The notes under the pieces were generated by a model. That model made no database searches, was not told the DNA's origin, and saw nothing but the letters and a program-made list of their open reading frames with translations. This document shows, piece by piece, positions 47,387 through 56,886 of a stretch of DNA of 64,000 bases. Within the stretch, counting starts at the first letter, position 1. Each line of letters begins with the position of its first letter. Made by a program: the position numbers and the translations under genes. The DNA comes from Acinetobacter chengduensis (GTDB taxonomy: Bacteria > Pseudomonadota > Gammaproteobacteria > Pseudomonadales > Moraxellaceae), in the NCBI RefSeq assembly GCF_003664645.1, contig NZ_RCHC01000009.1, forward strand, positions 100,020 to 164,019, in the 5' to 3' direction.

Positions 47387-47911
47387 TTAATCTTGGTAGA
47401 TCAAATTTGCTTTATCAATATTGTGGCTGTCGATTTCAAGCACTTGTTGCTGTTCGACTTCCACTTGAATAATTTCATTTTCTAGATCTACAGCCACCAA
47501 TTTAGCCTGAAACTTACGGCGGTTTTCTACAGCACTAATTAAGCGTAAAGCCACTTGCTGACCGATATATCCCGACATTTGTTCAAGTTGGAAGAATGGA
47601 CGATCCCAACCAGGTGAAGACACTTCAAGTGCATACTCACCTGAAATTGGATCATGTACATCCAGCATTGCGCCAACTTGTTGCGTTACACGTACGCAAT
47701 CTTGCACGCCAATACCGCGACCTTGTTCAACTTCACCATCTTCATTGATCACAGGTTCTGCGTTGTCATCCACTGCTTTGTCGATGTAAATACGCAATAA
47801 AGAACGCTTGCCCTGAGGCATGAATTCAATACCCCAAAGATCTACACCACATGCCTGCACTGCTGGAGCGATTAGATCCTGGAGTGCCTGAGTTTTATTT
47901 GATAGCTTCAT
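47387..47911 (-). CDS. rimP: Ribosome maturation factor RimP
   Basis: Cytosolic factor for 30S assembly. Motifs include [20 protein letters not shown] and [18 protein letters not shown]. 174 aa, slightly longer than E. coli RimP, with an insert [17 protein letters not shown] after the first strand region. First protein gene after the tRNA cluster and two terminators. Confidence 0.94.
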   Translation of the reverse strand: MKLSNKTQALQDLIAPAVQACGVDLWGIEFMPQGKRSLLRIYIDKAVDDNAEPVINEDGEVEQGRGIGVQDCVRVTQQVGAMLDVHDPISGEYALEVSSPGWDRPFFQLEQMSGYIGQQVALRLISAVENRRKFQAKLVAVDLENEIIQVEVEQQQVLEIDSHNIDKANLIYQD

Positions 47912-48020
47912 TTACTCTCGTTAAATTTGTGCGATTCATTGGCCAGAAACAGCCAGAAAACAACCTATAGTGAAGCGTCATTTTATGACCAAATAATGTC
48001 GACACTGCACAATAGCCAAT

Positions 48021-48041
48021 AAAAAAGGGCGTAAACGCCCC
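48021..48041 (-). terminator. Terminator/attenuator 2 between the tRNA array and rimP
   Basis: Minus strand: GGGCG-ttta-CGCCC followed by TTTTTT. Placed about 110 nt before rimP, it may limit read-through from the tRNA genes into rimP-nusA-infB. Confidence 0.8.
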
Positions 48042-48074
48042 TAGTATTGCACAGAAAACCAAAGTCCACTGTGC

Positions 48075-48103
48075 AAAAAGGCCCACCTTTTTGTGAGCCT
48101 TTT
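48075..48103 (-). terminator. Terminator 1 after the last tRNA-fMet
   Basis: Minus strand: AAGGCtCAC-aaaaag-GTGgGCCTTTTT, directly downstream of the last initiator tRNA. Confidence 0.75.
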
Positions 48104-48110
48104 AGAAACT

Positions 48111-48187
<77 letters not shown>

Positions 48188-48281
48188 TCAACGTGCAAAA
48201 ATTATATACAATTCATTCCTAATTTTCAATCGAAAACATTGTAATGATTTGCCTGATCGCGTTGCACCGAAGATCAGAAAT

Positions 48282-48358
<77 letters not shown>

Positions 48359-48376
48359 CCGACATGCAATTTATAT

Positions 48377-48392
48377 CAACCTCAATAGGTTG
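48377..48392. repeat. Conserved spacer hairpin between tRNA-fMet copies
   Basis: CAACCT-caat-AGGTTG. The same stem recurs in the next spacer, so it likely arose with the tandem duplication; it could aid transcript processing. Confidence 0.7.
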
Positions 48393-48425
48393 TTTATTTA
48401 TGTTTGCTTCACAAATAAAGTCGAT

Positions 48426-48502
<77 letters not shown>

Positions 48503-48520
48503 CCGACATATTATTTATCT

Positions 48521-48535
48521 CAACCTTAAAGGTTG
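48521..48535. repeat. Conserved spacer hairpin between tRNA-fMet copies
   Basis: CAACCT-taa-AGGTTG, the counterpart of the hairpin at 48377-48392. Confidence 0.7.
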
Positions 48536-48568
48536 TTTATTCATGTTGTTTTCACAAATAAAGTTGCT

Positions 48569-48645
<77 letters not shown>

Positions 48646-48694
48646 TCAACAGATTTTAGCTACAAAGCACCAACTTATGTTCTGGATTATAAGT

Positions 48695-48779
48695 TGGTGC
48701 GGAAGGGGGGACTTGAACCCCCACGCCCGAAAGCACTACCACCTCAAGGTAGCGTGTCTACCAATTCCACCACCACCGC
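48695..48779 (-). tRNA. tRNA-Leu (anticodon GAG)
   Basis: 85-nt class II tRNA with long variable arm, anticodon GAG in CTTGAGG, D-loop GGAATTGGTAGAC, T-loop GGTTCAAGTCC and encoded CCA. The acceptor stem appears to have a T5-T68 mismatch and a G6-T67 wobble. Position matches leuU beside secG in E. coli. Confidence 0.95.
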
Positions 48780-48832
48780 AGCTGTCACGCATTCTAGACG
48801 CGTCACTCAGAAAAAGAAAGAACTAATTCTGT

Positions 48833-49162
48833 TTATTCACCGCTTTTTGGTGCAGTTGGCGAAGTTTCAGGCAATTTAGCAGGTGCAACAGGTACATTAG
48901 AAATGGCTTTTAAGCTATATGCATCTGTAGATTGTTTCTTCGCAAAAATGGCCAAAGTTAAGCTCGTTACAAAGAATAACGCCGTTAAAATCGCCGTTAA
49001 ACGTGTTAAAAAGTTACCTGAGCCTGATGCACCAAACACGGTCGCAGCACCACCACCACCGAATGATGCACCTGCATCAGCACCTTTACCATGCTGAACC
49101 AGAATCAAAACAATCATCAAAACGGCTAAGATAATGTGTACTACCAACACGAAAGTCTGCAT
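48833..49162 (-). CDS. secG: Protein translocase subunit SecG
   Basis: Small SecYEG subunit with two transmembrane helices (about 1-22 and 55-76) joined by a glycine-rich cytoplasmic loop GKGADAGASFGGGGAATVFGASGSGNFL, the family hallmark. 109 aa with a P/A-rich tail. AGGAG lies 6 nt before the ATG. It follows tpiA by 13 nt and precedes tRNA-Leu. Confidence 0.95.
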   Translation of the reverse strand: MQTFVLVVHIILAVLMIVLILVQHGKGADAGASFGGGGAATVFGASGSGNFLTRLTAILTALFFVTSLTLAIFAKKQSTDAYSLKAISNVPVAPAKLPETSPTAPKSGE

Positions 49163-49175
49163 GCTGCACTCCTAA

Positions 49176-49967
49176 TTATTTTGTATTTGCAAATGCCTGA
49201 GCAATTTTATAAAACGATTCGGCATTCAGAGAAGCACCACCAACGAGTGCACCATTGATATCCGGACAGGCTGCTAACTCTACTGCATTTTCAGGTTTAA
49301 CACTACCGCCATATAATAACGCCATACTCTGGCCTGCAGGTGTAATTTGACTAATGCCTTCCCGAATAGTCGCATGCATCGCTTGTGCATCTGCTGGGGA
49401 AGCAGTTTTACCTGTGCCAATTGCCCAAATCGGCTCGTATGCAATAACAATATTTTCCCACTGTTCGCCTTCAACAACAGCAGCAATATCACAAATTTGT
49501 TGTAATACCACTTGCTCAGCTTGACCATTTTCACGTTGTTCTAGGCTTTCACCGACGCAATAAATGACAGTTAAGCCAGCATTAAGCGCATTTTTAACTT
49601 TTTCATTCAAAATATTTGGGGCATCGCCAAAAATTTCACGGCGCTCTGAATGACCTACCAGTACACACCCAATTTGGCTGTCTTTTAGTAATTCAGCACT
49701 CACCTCACCTGTATATGCACCAGTACCCGCTATACGAGAAACATCTTGCGCGACCGTTACAATATGACGATTTGCACTTTCTAATTCTGCTTGAATGCTT
49801 TGAAGTGCAATACTAATTGGCGCAATACCAATCTGACATGCAGATTCAGCAATTTCTTGATCTTGCAATAATTTTTTTAAGTTTTGAACCAGCTGCTTGG
49901 CATCTGCTTGCATTGGATTCATTTTCCAATTGCCAACCACCCAAGGCGTAATCGTCGAACCCGACAT
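49176..49967 (-). CDS. tpiA: Triosephosphate isomerase
   Basis: Interconverts dihydroxyacetone phosphate and glyceraldehyde 3-phosphate. Motifs: VVGNWKMN with the catalytic lysine, [11 protein letters not shown] with catalytic histidine, and [14 protein letters not shown] with the catalytic glutamate and flexible loop. Start at 49967 ([17 protein letters not shown]) has AGGT 5 nt upstream and gives a normal 263 aa; a longer frame to 50003 adds an unusual hydrophobic leader. Confidence 0.97.
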   Translation of the reverse strand: MSGSTITPWVVGNWKMNPMQADAKQLVQNLKKLLQDQEIAESACQIGIAPISIALQSIQAELESANRHIVTVAQDVSRIAGTGAYTGEVSAELLKDSQIGCVLVGHSERREIFGDAPNILNEKVKNALNAGLTVIYCVGESLEQRENGQAEQVVLQQICDIAAVVEGEQWENIVIAYEPIWAIGTGKTASPADAQAMHATIREGISQITPAGQSMALLYGGSVKPENAVELAACPDINGALVGGASLNAESFYKIAQAFANTK

Positions 49968-50245
49968 ATATAACCTATAAAAACTTTCGATGAAAACGGG
50001 CACATTCTACACGGAATTGTGAAATTTAATGAAAATTTCCACTGACATTTGAGGATAATTTTTTTATTTGATATGACTGACTAAAATTTATTTTACATTT
50101 TTTCTGCTTAGATTAAGGTCCAGTTCAAAGTTTTTCCCGATATTAAGGTAGTGACATCATTTTCAGATATGGTATTTTTATTTAACGAAAGTATAATTTC
50201 AATAAAACCAATTATAAACAAATTGAAGCATAGGTTTATTTACGC

Positions 50246-51958
50246 ATGACAGCATTACAAGGTTCTCCACGATTTACAGGATTTATTCGTCGCTTAGTCG
50301 ACGAAGGGCATATTTCTGCAGAAAACATGCAACAAGCAATGTTAAGCGCAAAAAAAGCCAACCAAGACATCGTAGCCTATCTTGTCAGCGAAATTGGGCT
50401 ATCTGGCCTCACCATTGCTGAAACGATTTCTATTGAATTCGCTGAACCCGTTTTTGATATTAGCGCTTACGATGCAAGCCAAATCATTCGTGAAGGCTTA
50501 GATGAAAAGCTGATTACGCGCTACCGCGTTTTACCTATTTTTAAACATAGTAATGTTCTTTTTGTTGCTACCAGTAACCCAACCAATATTGATGCTATTG
50601 ATGCCATCCGTTTCAGCAGTAAAATGCAAACTGAAGCGATTATTGTTGAACATACTAAACTCGAAAAACTGATTGAGCAACAATTTGCAGAAGAAAGCAC
50701 CTTTGAATTTGATGATGATTTTGATTTAGATCTTGATGATGGGTCAAACACCCCTCAAAACCAAGATTCTGAAGATGAAGAAAAAGGCGAAGAAGCGCCT
50801 ATTGTTAAATATATTAATAAATTGCTGGTCGATGCCATTCGTATGGGTGCATCCGACTTACACTTTGAACCTTATGAAAAAAGTTATCGCGTCCGTTACC
50901 GTGTAGATGGCGTATTAAGGAATATCACCAACCCGCCCCTACAATTGGCCAATCGTTTGGCATCACGTTTAAAAGTCATGTCACAAATGGACATCTCTGA
51001 AAAACGCGTGCCACAAGATGGTCGTATTAAACTTAAATTATCCAAAACCAAAGCCATCGACTTTCGTGTCAACTCACTTCCAACCTTGTTTGGTGAGAAG
51101 TTAGTACTGCGTATTCTTGACCCTTCGAGTGCCATGCTTGGGATTGATGCACTAGGCTATGAGCCAGAGCAAAAAGAGTTATTTATGCAGGCACTTGATA
51201 AACCTCAAGGCATGCTACTCATCACAGGTCCAACTGGCTCTGGTAAAACAGTATCTCTTTATACTGGTTTAAACATTTTAAACCGAGAAGACACGAACAT
51301 ATCAACCGCCGAAGACCCTGTTGAAATTAACTTAGAAGGGATTAACCAAGTTAACGTCAACCCCAAAGTGGGGCTGACCTTTGCTGTGGCCTTAAAATCA
51401 TTTCTTCGTCAGGATCCAGACATTGTTATGGTCGGTGAGATTCGTGATCTTGAAACTGCAGAAATTGCGGTTAAAGCAGCTCAAACAGGCCACATGGTGA
51501 TGTCGACACTACATACCAATAGTGCACCAGAAACTTTAACCCGCTTACGCAATATGGGTGTTCCCTCTTTTAACATTGCAACCTCTGTCAACTTAGTGAT
51601 TGCTCAACGTCTGGCACGTCGTCTATGTTCACAATGCAAAGCACCTGTAGACGTTCCACAGCAAAGTTTATTAGAACTTGGCTTTACTGAGGAAGACCTT
51701 GCAAATCCTGACTTTCAATTGTATCAACCCATTGGTTGCTCAGAATGTCGCGAAGGCTATAAAGGTCGTGTGGGTATTTATGAAGTAATGAAAGTGACAC
51801 CAGAAATTTCTCGCATTATCATGGAAGATGGTAATGCGATAGCAATTGCAGATGCTTCAAATAAAGCAGGATTTAACAATTTACGCCGTTCTGGCCTCAT
51901 CAAGGTTATGCAGGGGGTGACTTCTCTACAAGAAGTCAATCGTGTAACCAGTGAATAA
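50246..51958 (+). CDS. pilB: Type IV pilus extension ATPase PilB
   Basis: Hexameric motor ATPase for pilus assembly at the inner membrane. N-terminal MshEN-like domain (1-150), an acidic linker (about 150-185, FEFDDDFDLDLDDG), then the ATPase with Walker A GPTGSGKT, Asp box region STAEDPVEINLEG, Walker B DPDIVMVGEIRD, His box GHMVMSTLHTN and tetracysteine zinc site CSQCK / CSECREGYKGR. 570 aa. First gene of pilB-pilC-pilD-coaE. Confidence 0.97.
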   Translation: MTALQGSPRFTGFIRRLVDEGHISAENMQQAMLSAKKANQDIVAYLVSEIGLSGLTIAETISIEFAEPVFDISAYDASQIIREGLDEKLITRYRVLPIFKHSNVLFVATSNPTNIDAIDAIRFSSKMQTEAIIVEHTKLEKLIEQQFAEESTFEFDDDFDLDLDDGSNTPQNQDSEDEEKGEEAPIVKYINKLLVDAIRMGASDLHFEPYEKSYRVRYRVDGVLRNITNPPLQLANRLASRLKVMSQMDISEKRVPQDGRIKLKLSKTKAIDFRVNSLPTLFGEKLVLRILDPSSAMLGIDALGYEPEQKELFMQALDKPQGMLLITGPTGSGKTVSLYTGLNILNREDTNISTAEDPVEINLEGINQVNVNPKVGLTFAVALKSFLRQDPDIVMVGEIRDLETAEIAVKAAQTGHMVMSTLHTNSAPETLTRLRNMGVPSFNIATSVNLVIAQRLARRLCSQCKAPVDVPQQSLLELGFTEEDLANPDFQLYQPIGCSECREGYKGRVGIYEVMKVTPEISRIIMEDGNAIAIADASNKAGFNNLRRSGLIKVMQGVTSLQEVNRVTSE

Positions 51959-51986
51959 TTTAGTATTTATAAAATAAGGATAAATC

Positions 51987-53213
51987 ATGGCTGTCAAAAA
52001 AGGGCAGATGATGCCAACCTTCAGTTATGAAGGGGTTGACCGTAAAGGGGCCAAAATTAAAGGGGAAATGCCTGCGCGTAATATGGCACTGGCAAAAGTC
52101 ACTTTACGTAAGCAAGGGATTACCATCAAGAATATTCGTGAAAAGCGTAAAAATATTCTTGAAGGATTTTTTAAAAAGAAAGTGACGACATTAGATATCA
52201 CAATCTTTACCCGTCAGTTGGCGACCATGATGAAAGCGGGTGTTCCCCTCGTTCAAGGCTTCGAGATTGTCGCTGAAGGCCTAGAAAACCCAGCAATGCG
52301 TGAAGTTGTGTTAGGGATTAAAGGCGAAGTAGAAGGCGGTAATACTTTTGCAGGCGCTTTGCGTAAATATCCACAGTACTTTGACAACCTGTTCTGTTCA
52401 TTGGTGGAATCTGGCGAGCAATCTGGTGCCTTAGAAACCATGCTGGATCGTGTCGCCATCTATAAAGAGAAAAGCGAAGTACTCAAACAAAAAATTAAAA
52501 AAGCCATGAAATACCCTGCGACCGTTGTTGTTGTGGCTTTGATCGTCACAATTATTCTCATGGTCAAAGTTGTTCCAGTTTTTGAGGAACTCTTTACTTC
52601 TTTTGGAGCAGATTTACCAGCATTTACCAAAATGGTTGTGAATATGTCGCAATGGACACAGGAATATTGGTTCATCTTAATTATCGTCATTGCTGCAATT
52701 GTTTTTGGTTTTCTAGAAGCAAAAAAACGCAGTAAAAAATTCCGTGACTTTCTCGATAAAGCTGCACTCAAGGCCCCTATTTTTGGTGATTTGGTCTATA
52801 AAGCAATTATCGCACGTTATAGTCGCACACTCGCAACGACTTTTGCTGCTGGTGTACCCTTAATTGATGCTCTTGAGTCTACTGCTGGTGCAACCAATAA
52901 CTGTGTGTATGAAGAAGCAGTATTAAAAATTCGTGATGATGTGGCCACAGGCCAACAATTACAATTTGCTATGCGGGTTACCAACAAATTTCCATCAATG
53001 GCGGTGCAAATGGTGGCCATTGGCGAAGAGTCTGGTGCTTTAGATTCAATGCTAGACAAAGTTGCCACCCATTATGAGAATGAAGTAGATAATGCCGTGG
53101 ATGGTTTAACAGCAATGATGGAGCCCCTCATTATGGCCGTGTTAGGTGTACTTGTAGGTGGCCTCGTGATTGCCATGTATCTGCCAATTTTCCAAATGGG
53201 TTCCGTGGTGTAA
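51987..53213 (+). CDS. pilC: Type IV pilus inner-membrane platform protein PilC
   Basis: Polytopic platform protein that couples PilB to pilin insertion. Two GspF domains, each with a cytoplasmic helical bundle (FTRQLATMMKAGVPLVQGFE and YSRTLATTFAAGVPLIDALE), and transmembrane helices around 175-200, 225-245 and 375-400. 408 aa. The stop overlaps the pilD start by 1 nt. Confidence 0.97.
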   Translation: MAVKKGQMMPTFSYEGVDRKGAKIKGEMPARNMALAKVTLRKQGITIKNIREKRKNILEGFFKKKVTTLDITIFTRQLATMMKAGVPLVQGFEIVAEGLENPAMREVVLGIKGEVEGGNTFAGALRKYPQYFDNLFCSLVESGEQSGALETMLDRVAIYKEKSEVLKQKIKKAMKYPATVVVVALIVTIILMVKVVPVFEELFTSFGADLPAFTKMVVNMSQWTQEYWFILIIVIAAIVFGFLEAKKRSKKFRDFLDKAALKAPIFGDLVYKAIIARYSRTLATTFAAGVPLIDALESTAGATNNCVYEEAVLKIRDDVATGQQLQFAMRVTNKFPSMAVQMVAIGEESGALDSMLDKVATHYENEVDNAVDGLTAMMEPLIMAVLGVLVGGLVIAMYLPIFQMGSVV

Positions 53214-54076
53214 TGCTAGATTTACTGAAATACTTAATTCAAAACCCAACTGCGCTTTATTGCGTTGTTGGGATTTTTAGTCTCTGTATTGGTAGTTTTT
53301 TAAATGTCGTCATTTACAGAACGCCCAAAATGATGGAGCAAGAATGGCGTACTGATTGCACTCTCCTCCTTCATCCCGAGCAAGCGATCATTGACGAGAG
53401 CAAAATCACCTTAAGTCAACCTGCATCGACTTGTCCCAAATGCCACACTCCAATTCGTTGGTATCAAAATATTCCTGTCATCAGTTGGTTAATGTTGAAA
53501 GCTAAATGTGGCAGTTGTCACAATCCTATTAGTATTCGCTATCCTTTGATCGAGCTACTCACAGCTGTCTGTGCCTTAGTTGTTGTTGCTGTCTTTGGCC
53601 CAACTGTACAAATGTTGTTTGGTCTAGTGCTGACTTATGTTCTGATTGCATTGACCTTTATCGATTTCGATACCCAACTCTTACCAGATCGCTACACCCT
53701 CCCCCTAGCTGCCTTAGGTTTAGGTATTAACAGCTATGCTATTTACGTCTCACCGACAGCGTCAATTTGGGGCTACTTACTAGGTTTCCTGTGCTTATGG
53801 ATTGTGTATTACGCATTTAAAATTATCACTGGAAAAGAAGGCATGGGCTATGGTGATTTTAAATTACTTGCAGCTTTAGGGGCTTGGATGGGGCCTCTTA
53901 TGTTGCCCTTGATTGTGCTTCTTTCTTCTTTGGTGGGTGCGATTATTGGTATTATTTTGCTCAAAATTCGTAAAGAAAACCAACCTTTTGCTTTTGGACC
54001 TTATATTGCCATTGCTGGTTGGATTGCTTTTTTATGGGGTGATAAAATTATGAAGATCTATCTCGGTCAAGTTTAA
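53213..54076 (+). CDS. pilD: Prepilin peptidase / N-methyltransferase PilD
   Basis: Inner-membrane aspartic protease that cleaves and methylates prepilins and pseudopilins. The zinc-binding cysteines are CPKC and CGSC in the large cytoplasmic loop; the catalytic aspartates lie in FIDFDTQLLPD and GYGDFKLLAALGAW. About eight transmembrane helices, 287 aa. It may also serve type II secretion substrates encoded elsewhere. Confidence 0.97.
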   Translation: MLDLLKYLIQNPTALYCVVGIFSLCIGSFLNVVIYRTPKMMEQEWRTDCTLLLHPEQAIIDESKITLSQPASTCPKCHTPIRWYQNIPVISWLMLKAKCGSCHNPISIRYPLIELLTAVCALVVVAVFGPTVQMLFGLVLTYVLIALTFIDFDTQLLPDRYTLPLAALGLGINSYAIYVSPTASIWGYLLGFLCLWIVYYAFKIITGKEGMGYGDFKLLAALGAWMGPLMLPLIVLLSSLVGAIIGIILLKIRKENQPFAFGPYIAIAGWIAFLWGDKIMKIYLGQV

Positions 54077-54090
54077 AAGGCTATTTCGGT

Positions 54091-54699
54091 ATGACATTTA
54101 TCTTGGGACTTACAGGTGGTATTGGAAGTGGTAAATCGGCTGCCAGTGCATGGTTTGAATCTCAAAATATTACTGTAGTCGATGCCGATATCGTAGCTCG
54201 AGAAGTTGTCACTCCAGGGCAAAATACATTAGTCGAAATTCAACGTGCTTTTGGTGAATGGGTTTTACAAGACAATGGTGAATTAAACCGTGTCGCTTTA
54301 CGTGAGCATATTTTTAAAGTCCCAGAAGCACGTAAAACCTTAGAACAGATCACTCATCCAGCTATTCGTCAATCGATTATTCAGCAACTACAGCGTGCAC
54401 ATAGTGCCTATGTGATCTTGGTTTCCCCCCTGTTATTTGAAACGAACCAACATGAACTTACTGACCATACATTGTTGATTGATGCAAATGAGTCACTACA
54501 GATTCAACGGGCTAGCCAACGTGATGGCCAAAGTGTTGAGCAAATTCAAAATATCATCCGAGTGCAAATGCCTCGCGTGAATAAACAAGCGCTCGCAGAT
54601 GATGTTGTACTTAATGATGGGCACTTAGAGCATTTATATCAGCAGTTAATGACTTTACATGAAAAATATTTAGCGCTCGCAGAAAAAAAGCAGTCTTAA
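54091..54699 (+). CDS. coaE: Dephospho-CoA kinase
   Basis: Last step of coenzyme A synthesis. P-loop GLTGGIGSGKS at the N-terminus, DADIVAREVV and the lid region QRDGQSVEQI. 202 aa, normal. It lies 14 nt after pilD, the common pilD-coaE arrangement. Confidence 0.96.
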   Translation: MTFILGLTGGIGSGKSAASAWFESQNITVVDADIVAREVVTPGQNTLVEIQRAFGEWVLQDNGELNRVALREHIFKVPEARKTLEQITHPAIRQSIIQQLQRAHSAYVILVSPLLFETNQHELTDHTLLIDANESLQIQRASQRDGQSVEQIQNIIRVQMPRVNKQALADDVVLNDGHLEHLYQQLMTLHEKYLALAEKKQS

Positions 54700-54714
54700 T
54701 ACAGACTGCTTTTT
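54684..54714. terminator. Terminator overlapping the coaE stop codon
   Basis: AAAGCAGTCT-taatac-AGACTGCTTT with A-run and T-run flanks; the coaE stop codon lies in the loop. It can also stop the convergent transporter gene. Confidence 0.9.
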
Positions 54715-54745
54715 AAGTAAAATAGGCATTAGACAATGCTGAGGC

Positions 54746-55621
54746 TTATGTGAGTTTTAACCAGCGCCAAGGCTGTAAAGCACCGATAGCCATACCCAAC
54801 AAACCACAAATAATTGCAAAGCTCAAAGGCTCATTTAGCAATGGCACGGCCAAAATCGCCGCCACAAATGGTGCCAGCGTAACAATACTTCCGGCCTTAA
54901 AAGCACCCAGTCGTTTAATGGCTTCTACGTAGGTTAAGGTTGCAATAATCACCACAAAAACACCATGGAATAAGACTTGAGCAAGTAAATGCATTGGCTC
55001 AGGTTCACTTAAATGCTTAGGTAAGAACAGAAGATAAATTGGAACAAATACAATCGCTGACCATATTGCAACACCAGCCATTGCATGCCATGCACTGAGT
55101 TGCCACTGTCTTAGCAAGACACTAAAAACACCCCACCAAATTGCACTCAGAATAAACAGCAGGTCACCAAAACCAAAGGCAACTCCTGTTTCACGGTACA
55201 TTAAGAAACTCATGGCGCCAATTGCGCCAATCATAATGAGGAGACTCGCCCAGGTATGCCGATCAAACGCCTGTCTAAATAAAACGAATGCAGCAATTGC
55301 AGTACACAGCGGAATAAAGCCATTGAGAAAAATAGCTGCATGTGCCGCAGGTGCATAATGGAACGCAGAATATGCGGTTAAGCAATATCCTACGCCACCA
55401 ATCATGGCCAAAATAAAAGGTTCTTTTTTCCATAAAAAAGCTGTATCTTTTTTATAGATTAAAATTGGCATTAATATACAAAAGGCCAATAAGAAGCGTA
55501 GTGCGGTAATATCCCATGCACCGATTCCCCAGTTTGCACTGAGCCGTGCGGTTAGGGTAAATCCTCCCCAAATACACATTGTAATCAGAACATAGAGATA
55601 ACCTTGTTTTTGGGGAGACAT
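54746..55621 (-). CDS. EamA/DMT-family transporter
   Basis: Inner-membrane protein with ten predicted helices in two EamA repeats (1-145 and 150-291), for example TALRFLLAFCILMPILIY and LGAFKAGSIVTLAPFVAAILAVPLL. 291 aa. Members export metabolites such as amino acids; the substrate cannot be read from the sequence. It stands alone between coaE and rlmB. Confidence 0.88.
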   Translation of the reverse strand: MSPQKQGYLYVLITMCIWGGFTLTARLSANWGIGAWDITALRFLLAFCILMPILIYKKDTAFLWKKEPFILAMIGGVGYCLTAYSAFHYAPAAHAAIFLNGFIPLCTAIAAFVLFRQAFDRHTWASLLIMIGAIGAMSFLMYRETGVAFGFGDLLFILSAIWWGVFSVLLRQWQLSAWHAMAGVAIWSAIVFVPIYLLFLPKHLSEPEPMHLLAQVLFHGVFVVIIATLTYVEAIKRLGAFKAGSIVTLAPFVAAILAVPLLNEPLSFAIICGLLGMAIGALQPWRWLKLT

Positions 55622-55668
55622 AAACTTTTATTTCTTAATGGAAGTCAAACTCATGGAGCATGAGTGTA

Positions 55669-56418
55669 TTAGTGATTACGTTGGCGACATACTTCGTACA
55701 AAGCCATACCTGTCGCAACGCTGACATTCAAACTCTGTAAATTACCATTCATTGGAATATATACCGTTTGATCACACTGAGACTGTGTAATTGGACGTAA
55801 GCCTGTATCTTCAGCACCCATTACCACGCAAACAGGTGTGCCTGTAAAGTCAAACTGCTGGATGGGTAACGCTTTTTCATCAAGCATCGTCCCTACAATG
55901 CGCACATTAAATTCTTCTTTCAAATGCGCTAAGGTACGTGCCAAATTGGTCACTTGAATAAATTTAACTTTTTCCGCCCCACCCGCTGCAACCTTACGTG
56001 CAGTTGGCGTAAGACTCGCAGCACGGTCACGAGGCACAATCACAGCTTCAACACCCATTGCAGCTGCGGTACGAATACACGCACCTAAGTTATGTGGATC
56101 TGTAATATGGTCCAATGCCAATAAAATGGGTTGTGCTGACGCGCCCAAAAGCGTGTCTAAATCTTTTTCATTCAGCGTTGGATACGGACGTACAGCAGCA
56201 ACCACACCTTGATGGAAAGGCTGACCTGCCAACTTTTCTAAAGTGTCACGGCTGGCTTTTTGAATGCTCACCCCAAAAGGTTCAGCGAGTTCAAATACAT
56301 GCTGTAAACGCTGATCGTCTCGGCCTTTTAAAGCAAATAAAGTTAAAACGCGCTCTGGCTCTAGCTCAAGCAATGATTCCACTGCATGAACGCCATAATA
56401 ATATTCAGGTTTTGCCAT
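55669..56418 (-). CDS. rlmB: 23S rRNA (guanosine-2'-O)-methyltransferase RlmB
   Basis: SpoU/TrmD-superfamily (SPOUT) methyltransferase for Gm2251 of 23S rRNA. N-terminal L30e-like RNA-binding domain (1-75, YYGVHAVESLLE), then SPOUT motifs DHITDPHNLGACIRTA, VVMGAEDTGLRP and IPMNGNLQSLNVSVATGMALYE. 249 aa. AGAGG lies 6 nt before the ATG. Confidence 0.95.
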   Translation of the reverse strand: MAKPEYYYGVHAVESLLELEPERVLTLFALKGRDDQRLQHVFELAEPFGVSIQKASRDTLEKLAGQPFHQGVVAAVRPYPTLNEKDLDTLLGASAQPILLALDHITDPHNLGACIRTAAAMGVEAVIVPRDRAASLTPTARKVAAGGAEKVKFIQVTNLARTLAHLKEEFNVRIVGTMLDEKALPIQQFDFTGTPVCVVMGAEDTGLRPITQSQCDQTVYIPMNGNLQSLNVSVATGMALYEVCRQRNH

Positions 56419-56460
56419 GAACGGCCTCTTAACGACAACTATTGGAGAGATTAAAAAATA

Positions 56461-56494
56461 AAAAATCCTGCAAAGCCAGCTTTACAGGATTTTT
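56461..56494 (-). terminator. Terminator after ppnP
   Basis: Minus strand: AAAAATCCTGtaAAGC-tgg-CTTTgCAGGATTTTTT then T-rich sequence, between ppnP and rlmB. Confidence 0.85.
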
Positions 56495-56562
56495 GCGATG
56501 ACATTAGTTTAACTGATTCAGGACAAAATTTCTTTGCCTTGCTTCAATTTGGCAAGAATCTC

Positions 56563-56886
56563 TTAGCCTTCAAAATGACACACGTAATCTAAAACTTCAT
56601 CTGTTTCAATTTTAAAACGGCTTTCACCTGGCACATAAAAAGATTGACCCGCGCGGAACAATTCACTTTCTTCGCTATCGCCAATTTGTACACGACATTC
56701 ACCTGAAATAATTTCCATACGCTCAGGTACATGTGTTTCAAATGTAAGTGGTTTTTCAGTTGGAAGTAAAATACCCAATGTTTTCTTGGTGCCATCTTCA
56801 AATTGAACAGTATGACTAATGCATAAACCGCCAAAATAAACATTTGATTTTTTTACAACTGATACATGATCAAACTGCGCTGACAT
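56563..56886 (-). CDS. ppnP: Pyrimidine/purine nucleoside phosphorylase PpnP
   Basis: Small cupin protein (DUF1255 family, YaiE) with broad nucleoside phosphorylase activity in E. coli. Beta-strand-rich sequence with VYFGGLCISHTVQFEDG, LGILLPTEKPLTFETHVPERMEIISG and FYVPGESRFKIE. Start at 56886 (MSAQFDHVSV) has GGAG 8 nt upstream and gives 107 aa; the in-frame region upstream to 56961 lacks support. Confidence 0.9.
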   Translation of the reverse strand: MSAQFDHVSVVKKSNVYFGGLCISHTVQFEDGTKKTLGILLPTEKPLTFETHVPERMEIISGECRVQIGDSEESELFRAGQSFYVPGESRFKIETDEVLDYVCHFEG

